NCBI RefSeq assembly: GCF_000165425.1
Contig: NW_001799166.1
Coordinates: 188,459 to 252,458, forward strand
Reading direction: 5' to 3'
Length of the DNA stretch: 64,000 nucleotides
From: Paramecium tetraurelia
Lineage: Eukaryota; Ciliophora; Oligohymenophorea; Peniculida; Parameciidae
The position numbers were made by a program, and so were the translations under genes. This document shows positions 51,022 to 64,000 of the stretch, one piece after another. The notes beneath the pieces were generated by a model, which saw only the letters and a list, made by a program, of their open reading frames with translations, did no database searches and was not told the DNA's origin. Each line of letters begins with the position of its first letter. Positions within the stretch are counted from its first letter, which is position 1.

Positions 51022-51311
51022 TTTAAGTTTAATATTTGCATTTATAAATTATTACCTCAATAAATAATAAGATTAAGAAAATATGTTGTTTTAGACAATA
51101 TCAGATTACTTTTATGGAAATACCCTTCTATTATTAACTAAAATCAATAAAAAATTTGACAGTCACAAAATTTTAGGATTGATTCATTTCAAGTTTTATA
51201 TGACTTAATACAGAATATAAGAAAATTTAACTAAAATCTATAAACAACTATCAACAATTAGGAGTAATGAATCTTTAGAAATTATTCATTAATAATTATA
51301 TAAATTTTAAA

Positions 51312-51760
51312 ATGCCAAGAAGAAGTGGATCATCCTCAAGATCAAGACCAAGCCCAACCAGAAGCACAGCTACAGCTGCAAGACCAGCTCCTTAAGCTTA
51401 AGCTCCACCATAAGCACCTGCAAGATCAGGAGGTATGTTTTCTGGCCTTGGATCAACTCTGATGACAGGAATGGCCTTTGGTGCAGGATCTGAAGTAGCT
51501 CATCAAGCTATAAGATCTGTCATGGGAGGATCTGGTATGATTTCTTAGTAATTTATTAAAGGTCATTCTTAATCTGTTGATTAATAAGCTTAATAAGAAG
51601 CCCCATAATAGCAATAATAAGTTTGTCAAAGTGAAAGCCAAATGTTTTCAAATGTAAATTATATACTTAAGTTTAGTGCTTGTAAACAAACTAGGACATC
51701 ACTAGATGCTAACCATATATGGATATTTTCAAAGAATGCTAAAAGAAATTCAATTTATGA
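51312..51760 (+). CDS. Twin CX9C mitochondrial protein, CHCHD2/CHCHD10 (Mix17) type
   Basis: Two exons (intron 51654-51676) give 141 residues. A basic Ser/Arg N-terminus and Ala/Pro/Gln stretch act like a mitochondrial targeting region. A glycine-rich hydrophobic helix (FSGLGSTLMTGMAFGAGSEV) follows, then twin CX9C: CQSESQMFSNC and CQPYMDIFKEC. The intron falls exactly before the second Cys of the first pair; splicing is needed to make the motif. Family knowledge: imported into the intermembrane space by Mia40, with roles in cristae and respiration. Confidence 0.93.
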
Positions 51761-52017
51761 TGATTAATTATTGCATTAAATATATAGAACAAAGATAATA
51801 TCCTTAATGTTTAATAGAATAATTGGGAAGACAACCATGATTTAAACATCCTTTTTCTATATTTTCTATAATCAAAAAATCCTAATTTATTAATTATTTT
51901 AATTTTTAGAATAAATAAATTAGATTTCTGATTTTAAGGACATCTCCAAAACAGTGATCCTTAACTATATTTGTTTTTATGATCAAATGCGATTTTAAAT
52001 TCATATTATATAATATA

Positions 52018-52658
52018 TCAATATAATAAAAATAGAATGAAAAACAACAGAAAAGTATAGTTAATTGCATAACTGCATCTTCCATTTTCTCCTCCTCCAT
52101 TAGCACAAACACGATCGTAAATATCACTGTAATCAGGACATCTATTTTGCCAAATGACACATAAGAAACTGCAGATTTCATAATCGGTATTTCCATCATC
52201 TGTGCTGCAATATTTGAATTATTCAGCACAGAAAACGAATCTTGCAATACCCAAACAATCAGAGTTGGGTACTCCAGTGGCCTTATAATCTTCATAGAGC
52301 TTCTTATAGTTGGCTTTGGCCTAATTGATAGTATTTAAATTCTTACTTTTTTATCATATTCTGAAGCGTGATAATATTGTTCGCAAGTAATTGGATAATG
52401 TTATAAGTTGGCACAATAATGTTCAGACAAATACACATATTGATCTTCTTGTTAAATTGTGTCGAATAAAGCCACACGAGATCCACCTTCAACACAATAA
52501 TTTTTATTGTTAATATCTGAAACTGTTACATTCACCTTAAAAGAAGTGTCTTTGGCAACTGCATCACAATAATCTGAAATCTCTTCTTCAGTATTGTTTG
52601 TCTCTTGAGCTTAAATCACGATGCCAAATTACAATATACTTAAAATTAATAAATACAT
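52018..52658 (-). CDS. Secreted cysteine-rich protein, frizzled-like CRD, GPI-type end
   Basis: Two exons (intron 52321-52346) give 204 residues. Signal peptide at the start (MYLLILSILQFGIVIQA). About a dozen Cys follow; the second half, CLGIARFVFCAEQFKYC, then CSFLCVIWQNRC and VCANGGGENGRC, resembles a frizzled/folate-receptor type cysteine-rich domain. The C-terminus is a hydrophobic tail (YTFLLFFILFLLY), typical of a GPI signal. A surface-displayed binding protein is likely; the ligand is unknown. The CRD likeness is by Cys pattern only. Confidence 0.75.
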
Positions 52659-52889
52659 TAATTAATTAATTATAGATTTGTCAAATATCATTTCTAACTT
52701 TTTGAGATGAATAGACATATATATTCTAAGAATATTTAATTATTACTCCTTGTTCATAATTAGCATCATAGTTTATCTGTTTCTAATTTTAGCTGAAAAC
52801 AATGCAGTCTAATTAATTGAATATCTTAAACAAATAAACATAGGAATTCGATTTGATATTTTCATTAATAATTATTTAAAATCTTTGTT

Positions 52890-53144
52890 ATGGGTGTCTG
52901 CTCATCAAAACAATCGGATAAAGAATTACAAAAAGCTTAATATCTCCAAAGATTAAAAGAATTCAAAGCAAAATTTAAATAAAGCACTGCTGAGATTATC
53001 ATTCCGTTTAATGAAGCTTAACATGATGATAATCAAAATAAAGCTAAGTATGTTATTTCATAAAATCCAATTGTTAAAAGAAGAAGCAAATAATTCCATG
53101 AAATTACTATTCTTCCACTTAAGACTAATGATAATAAAAATTGA
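52890..53144 (+). CDS. Small protein with N-myristoylation and palmitoylation-type start
   Basis: Single exon, 84 residues. Starts MGVCSSKQSDKE: Gly2 with Ser5/6 fits N-myristoylation, and Cys4 fits palmitoylation. The rest is basic and helical (QRLKEFKAKFKQSTAEIIIP). Ends LKTNDNKN. A ciliary or plasma-membrane peripheral protein is plausible by analogy; function unknown. Confidence 0.65.
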
Positions 53145-53421
53145 TTTATCATATTTAAATCAAATCTATTTTAACTATTCAATAACAATTAACAAATTCT
53201 TTTGTATGAATTTGTCCAAAAATTCATTTATTTATTTTGTAAAAAATAACAAATCTTATCTCTTTGAAGTTAGAGTTTAGCTGTTCTTCAATCTTGGTGA
53301 ACAACAATGGCTCATTTTTTTATGCAAATAACTAATTAAATATTATATAATAATTTGATTAAACAATATTTATTCAAAATAAATATATATTAATTAAATG
53401 AGATTAACATAGAATAATATT

Positions 53422-53882
53422 TCATTTTGCAGTTAAATTAGCGATAATGAGATCAAACTCCATTCCTTCATAAACAGTATCGCCTTTGATATCCATCAAT
53501 GCTATTTTGACATGTAATTTACAGGGGGTCAAAGGAGCTTTAATCTATAATTTAATATAGTCTTTTTCTAGAAAAATATAATTTAACTTACAGTCTTTTT
53601 AAAGATTAATAGTTTCAGTTTTGACTTCTATGATATTTGGCATATTGGAACATACTTTATAATTGATTGGCTCTTCTTTTAGATTCAGATACATTATTTT
53701 CTTATTTACAATTGATCCTTTGTTGATAGTTAATTCATAATTCCTAATTTCAAAAATATATTGAGATAATAATACTTAACGTTGATGTAAGCCCAAGATT
53801 TCAAAATAACATCCCATTCTGGGTTTTGTAGATCTAAAACAGTTGGAATGTTTAAGGTTGCTTTTCTATGTTGAGATCTCAT
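53422..53882 (-). CDS. Small beta-domain protein resembling the nephrocystin-4 C-terminal MSP-like domain
   Basis: Exons joined by a 32-nt intron (53744-53775) and probably by a 24-nt intron (53568-53591) that is a multiple of three without TGA. The product is 142 residues with the second intron retained, 134 with it removed. The body alternates strands typical of an MSP/ASH domain: WDVILKSWAYINVKNYELTI, VNKKIMYLNLKEEP, and CKLHVKIALMDIKGDTVYEG. This is reminiscent of the last ~150 residues of the nephrocystin-4 gene in this window (VEVFIGDEDRSRDTF-like end). Relationship is by eye only. Confidence 0.6.
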
Positions 53883-53927
53883 TTATGAATGAATTAAATT
53901 TATTAATTATTTGATAATTTGTAAATA

Positions 53928-56900
53928 ATGAACCATTCTATTGATTATTATAATAAGTAGTAACAAAAGTTATATGAATACATGGTTAATTTAACATAAA
54001 ATGTCACAGGCATTGAAAAGATAGTAAGTCTAATTGAATAATTAAAGCTTTCAGATTTAGTGAGATGCTTGTATGCCTTTAGTTAGGAAATTAAAATCGT
54101 TGGAGAGAAACTTCATACTCAAATTAGTAGTGGAGATGAGCCAGATATTTTGGTGTGTTTATATTAATAAGTGAGCAATTACTTATTAAGATTGTCAAGG
54201 GATTGGGAATTATCATCTTAAAGGATAAAAAGCGAAATAACTGAGCCATATACACAATTTGTATTAAATTTTAGATCGACAAATCGAAATTTGAATGCTG
54301 AATCAAAAAAGCTAGTGACTGAAATATGGGAAACCAGGAAGGAGATGTGTAAAACCTAAGATGAATATTGGAAGATAATGAAATAATTCGAATAAAAAAG
54401 TTAGTAAACACAAGAGATGGTAGATTTAATAGAGAAAGGGAGTGCAACAAGAGAAGATTTTCAGAAATAGTTCACAAGTTCTTTGAAATTGTAAGAATTA
54501 GCTGTTGAATCAGAAAAGGATTATAAAAACCTATTAACAATTACTAATGAGAAGTGGAAGTAATTTCATGAAGAATGGGATAAGATCTTTGCAAATGTAG
54601 GATTGAATGAATAGAGTAGGTATTCTAAATGAAATATATACTATATAGAATAATGTTTACAAAATAAACTGTTGGTTCATTATTAAATATTTTACCCTCT
54701 GATGAATACTCAAGTTAAATCGAAGAGAAGATAACAGATATGGAAGTTAAACTGAAAGAGGATCCAAAAGTACCTATTCGCAAATTGATAGAAAAAAAGA
54801 TGGAAAATAAAGATAGTAAACAATTAGTAATATTATTAGTATTTAAATTTTAATTCGAAGAATTTATAAGTTATGACTAGTAGAAAAAGATGAGTATTAA
54901 TCAAGAACAAAACAATACTATTTAACAGATCCATCATTAATGGCAAATAGTAGGAGACAGAATCTTAGAGGATGAGAAGAAGATTATAGATAAATATCTG
55001 GGTACATTGTTCACAATTGATATCTCTGATAAAAGTGAGTTACTCATAAAAGTTAAGCAAATTTTGTAGAAATAAGCAGGCAGAAACTATTTTAATAATT
55101 AATTGAATTATCTACATTCAAAATCAATTGAAGAGAAATAAGCATGTACATATTAATAATAAAATCTTAGCATTTTATTTGGCATTGTCAAACGAGTAAT
55201 TTTAGGAATTAAATCAGTTGATAAGATTTTGGTTAAATTACGTTGAATTGAATGATCTTTATGAATCTGAAGACATCTATGATTTATTGCTAAAATCGAT
55301 AAGGATAGTACGCAAAGATGGAAGGGATAGAATTAACCTTGCATCACAATTATCAGATATAACACTCTGGAGGAAGATAGAAAAATGGATAGAACTATTT
55401 TAGTATATCAATGCTAGGAAAGTGGATGAAAAGCGGAAGTAAGTGGAGTTGTTGAACTAATAAAACCAAAATAATATAGTATAGAAAGGATTCAAAATGA
55501 TAGGGTCTATTTTTAAGAATTTAGGGACTACTTAATAATCTCAAAATGAACTTAATGAAAGTGAAATATCCTATATGATAATGGAAGAAATCAATCTATT
55601 TTTGACTTCGTTAAAATTACCATCGGATTTATCGACTGAAATCATAATCTAAATAGCATTTTAGTAACCAAGTTTTGATAAAGAGCATATCAAAAAGTTA
55701 TTGGAGAAACAAGAAGACCTTCATAATACTCAATGGAAGAAAATGTTTAAATCAGGGAAAAGCATGCTGACTCATAAATCTGAAAAGTATGATCGTAGAA
55801 AGATGGATGAGTATGAAAATAAGGTTGTTTAGGTTTTTGGTGCAACTATGAAGTAATCTATTCAAATTATGTTAGATACTTGACACTTGAGGATAACCCT
55901 TGGTAACTACTGTTGATTAATAGTTAATTTAGTTTGCATTTAAGACATAAGATAAAAAAGTTTTATTTGGCTAATGGATAAATCTTTTCTAGTGAGGCAA
56001 CTCATCAATAAAGATTAAAATTGATATGGTAGGCATTAAAATTGAGATCATTGAAAATTGATTATGTGGAAATGAAAACTAAAGTCGGATTAGAAATGGA
56101 TATTAATCAATTACATGAAGAAACCATTAAGTTAGATGTTCAAAGAAGTCTGCATCTTCATAAAGAGAAGATCAATTCCTCTGTACTCTAAAGCTTATTG
56201 AGAATTTATGCGTTCTATAATTAGGAAGTTGGATATTGTCAAGGCATGAATTATATAGCAGGCTATTTATATTTGACCTTCTAAGATCAAGTAACAGCAT
56301 ACAAGGCCTTTGATAGGATGATGAATCTTTATTTTAAAGATCTGTATATCAATGATTTCTCCAAACTAGTACTAATTATATTTGATATATAGAAAATTGG
56401 GTTTTATTAATTCGATCGATTACTATAAGTCTTTTTGCCTGAGTTGTCATAGCATTTAAAAGATTAGAAGATAGATCCATCATATTATGTAGCCTCTTGG
56501 TTCATAACATTGTATTCCAATGTTTTTCAGTTTAGTCAACGATCAGCACTTTTAAATATTATATGGGATATCTTTTTGGCAGAAGAATGGAAAGGTATTT
56601 AATTTCTAATATTGAACCAAGGGTTTTTCAAGGTTACCTTTTATCTGCTTTGGCTATTGTAGTAAAAAATATTAGACTTAGAATTCGATGACATTCTGCA
56701 TTACCTAGGACAACTGATAAAAAGTGAATTCTTTACGATAGATAATGAAATAGAATTGATTAAGCTCGTTTAAAATTATGACAAGACTGTCAAAGAGAAT
56801 GAATCAATTAAGACAACCATTTTATAGAAGTTCAGAGTTACTAATAGAATGTTAAGAAGCTTGGATTCGGAATATCATAGTTTTCAAATGAAATTGAATA

Positions 56901-56929
56901 AAAAGTTGAATTTATGTTTGAAGAAATGA
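53928..56929 (+). CDS. F-BAR-like plus TBC-domain protein (predicted Rab GAP)
   Basis: Six exons (introns 54620-54648, 55146-55170, 55853-55875, 56369-56392, 56595-56621) give 957 residues. Residues ~1-250 are a long antiparallel-helix module with F-BAR/IMD character. A middle helical region follows. A TBC domain starts around residue 690, with the motifs IKLDVQRSLHLH (IxxDxxR, Arg finger) and EVGYCQGMNYIAG (YxQ, Gln finger), both intact. Family knowledge: TBC domains stimulate GTP hydrolysis on Rabs by dual fingers. The last two introns (24 and 27 nt) are multiples of three without an in-frame TGA, and are supported by the TBC alignment. A Rab gene lies ~10 kb upstream. Confidence 0.85.
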
Positions 56930-57116
56930 ATCAATGTACATTAATAATGAATAAGAATTTATAATGATATTTATTAAGAGAACTAAATATAACAGCTCTA
57001 TCATATATTCAGTAATTGCTGAATATTTAATATTATTCATCGTTTTAAATGTTAAGTTCTTTTCTAGGATCAAAATTAGGATCTTTAGCCTTTTATCTAA
57101 ATAATAAGATTCAATA

Positions 57117-62090
<4,974 letters not shown>

Positions 62091-62286
62091 TTATAAAATA
62101 ATAAAGGACAAAAGAAAAATAAAAAATGTGATAAAATAAGCATCTCTCTATTTGAATTTCAGATAATTGCACTCAAATAGGCGCGCATTTAATTATTTAA
62201 TATAATAACCATATTTTATGGAAATATTTACATTACATTCATCATCCATCTTCCTATACTCTTTCTTATTTATTTAATTATTTTAT
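62091..62286. promoter_or_regulatory. Divergent promoter, CHD and VPS16
   Basis: 196 bp of AT-rich sequence between the minus-strand CHD start and the plus-strand VPS16 start. No named element recognised. Confidence 0.5.
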
Positions 62287-64000
62287 ATGGATCCAAGTGC
62301 GCATTGGAAAGAACTAAATAAAAAGTATTACAAATTTCATCAATTCAATCCTATCACAGGTGAGTAGAAGAGTCTTGACTTTTTCTATTAACGCATAGCT
62401 GTATCCAAATGGGGTGGTCCCTTGGCTGCTACTAAAAATTATAATCAGGTTATCCTCATGCGTACCGATGACCTACTAAAAGACTCCATAGTGTTCTTCT
62501 CCAACAATGGTAAGATCATATCCAAAACTTAATATAAAGAAATCGATAGAGTATAACAATTAAATTATATAGATTGCATTATTCGATTTCCTAGAAGATG
62601 AACAACTATTGTTGCTCAAGGCCAACGGTTCGTATTATATAGTAGATCCCTTCAAAGGTACCAAAAAGACTTATGATCTGATGGATCAATTCAAACAATA
62701 ATAAATTCACAAAGGCTTAATTGTTAACAATGGATTTGTATTGATGACAACAAATTTTGAATTCTTCTATATTCCTAATGCATATGAGCCTTAAGTTCAC
62801 AAAATGAAGCCATCTAATCTCACCTAAGAACCTGAACATTGGTAAGTTATTCCACCTCAAAAAACATAGAGTGGAAAGATGGAACTCTTAATTGCCAATC
62901 CTGATGGTGGAATTATTCATATAATTGAAGATGAAAAATGGAAGATCTATTACAATAAGGATAAAATAGTTAATGAGATCGATAAGAAACTACCTGATCT
63001 CAGAAACATTAAAATGATCAGTCTATCATCCAATTACAAAAACCTAGCATTACTCTAATACTTAAATTAAAGATGGGTTGTAACATTCATTTCAGATTTC
63101 TTTGATTCTACAGATTGTAAATAAATACCAATTGATCTCAAAGAAGAGGATGTGAAAAAAGAAGAAAGTGCAGAAAAAGATATAAGTAAAATTGAAAGAC
63201 CAAGAAGAATGCTTTGGTGTGGTGATGATTGTGTTGTTCTCCAATTACAATAATATTTAGTCTTAGTTTCTAAGGATTCTTACATTAAAGTCAAAATGAG
63301 CAATTCCCATTTTGCACTTAAGTAGGAAGTTGATGGAGTTAGGATTTTAACTTAAAAGAAAAATGAGATTTTGCGTAAATTACCTGAAGCTTATGTTAAT
63401 GTCTTCTTACCACTCTCTGTTAAACCAGGGGCTTAATTGCATTCTGCATATGAGTCATTTGAATAAAAAAATCCTATTGAAGATGATGAATTAAGATCCA
63501 AAAAGACTGAACTTGGAGAAGCAGTTAATGATTGCATCAAAAGTGGATAATTTGAGATTAATCCTGAATATCAAATGAAACTATTAAAAGCAGCCAGTTA
63601 TGGTAAAACATTCTTAGGAAACTAATTGATTGATCCAAACCTCCTAAATGAAACTTGTAAATACCTCAGAGTGTCAAATGCTCTACGTAGAAATGGTAGT
63701 GTAGGTGGTAGAGTTGTTACTTATGAATAAGTCTTGCAATTGATAAAGAATCCAGATCTATTTATCACTCTTATGCTCAGATATAGTTTACATTATTTAG
63801 CTATTGAAATTTCACGTTTCCTTAAATTTTAAATTAAATAAAAATCTACAATCTATACTCATTGGGCATGTTGTAAAGTAGAAAGTTAAATGGATGATGA
63901 TTAATTATGTTAGTTAATCAAGGAGAAGATTAAGGAAGAAAAAGGAGTATCTTTCACTTAGATTGCATAGAAATCAATAGAAATAGGTAAGTCACAATTA
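62287..64000 (+). CDS. VPS16: VPS16, HOPS/CORVET tethering subunit, 5' part
   Basis: One intron (62551-62572); the frame is open to the window end, 564 residues visible of a usual ~840. Start MDPSAHWKELNKKYYKFHQF. The N-terminal beta-propeller has WGGPLAA, as in the VAPYGGPIAL element of VPS16. Further on DGVRILTQKKNEILRKLPEA, YVNVFLPLSVKPGAQLHSAY and AASYGKTFLG match the conserved centre of the family. The last residues seen (FTQIAQKSIEIGKSQL) enter the alpha-solenoid. Role known: core subunit tethering endosomes and lysosomes before fusion. The 3' end lies outside the window. Confidence 0.94.

Overview
The window is eukaryotic and reads as a ciliate macronuclear chromosome, most probably Paramecium. 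Convincing protein families stay open only if TAA and TAG are read as glutamine and TGA is the sole stop. The DNA is very AT-rich. Genes are packed with intergenic gaps from about 10 bp to about 1.1 kb. They are interrupted by tiny GT-AG introns, mostly 20-34 nt and mostly GTA...TAG. Gene coordinates span start codon to stop codon including introns. Exons were assembled by eye from reading frame, splice signals and family similarity.

Layout. 1-8,745: 3' end of a gene; secreted LTA4H-type M1 metallopeptidase; minus-strand protein kinase; two unknown genes; V-ATPase subunit A; a small secretory membrane protein. 8,746-18,692: coiled-coil gene, small basic protein, two tandem Q-rich polytopic membrane proteins, a small minus-strand gene, a poorly resolved AT-rich stretch, and a cysteine-rich surface protein. 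18,693-28,167: a Kelch-Ser/Thr phosphatase homologue (PPKL type) with altered metal-binding residues, a small four-span membrane protein, a WD-like protein, a coiled-coil protein, and two disordered or coiled small proteins. 28,168-31,632: mostly small or partly resolved genes. 31,742-38,270: a MIR-like protein, a UXT-like prefoldin, nephrocystin-4 and an unknown protein.

38,489-49,731: a trichocyst-matrix-like protein with a long acidic insert, a coiled-coil protein, a helical protein with an in-frame TGA, a Rab GTPase, a second trichocyst-matrix-like protein, weak loci, two tandem intronless SANT/Myb genes and a small coiled-coil protein. 50,305-53,882: Tctex-type dynein light chain, tRNA-His(GUG), a twin-CX9C protein (CHCHD2/10, Mix17 type), a frizzled-like cysteine-rich protein, a putatively lipidated small protein, and a minus-strand protein resembling the C-terminal domain of nephrocystin-4. 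53,928-64,000: an F-BAR-like/TBC protein, a large CHD chromatin remodeller, and the 5' part of VPS16.

The gene set fits a ciliated protist with regulated secretion: cilium or basal-body factors (nephrocystin-4, Tctex), trichocyst matrix proteins, endolysosomal trafficking (VPS16, Rab, TBC, V-ATPase) and GPI- or lipid-anchored surface proteins. I saw no transposon, virus-like element, CRISPR array or toxin gene. About a dozen small loci look coding but their exon structure could not be settled by eye; they carry low confidence.
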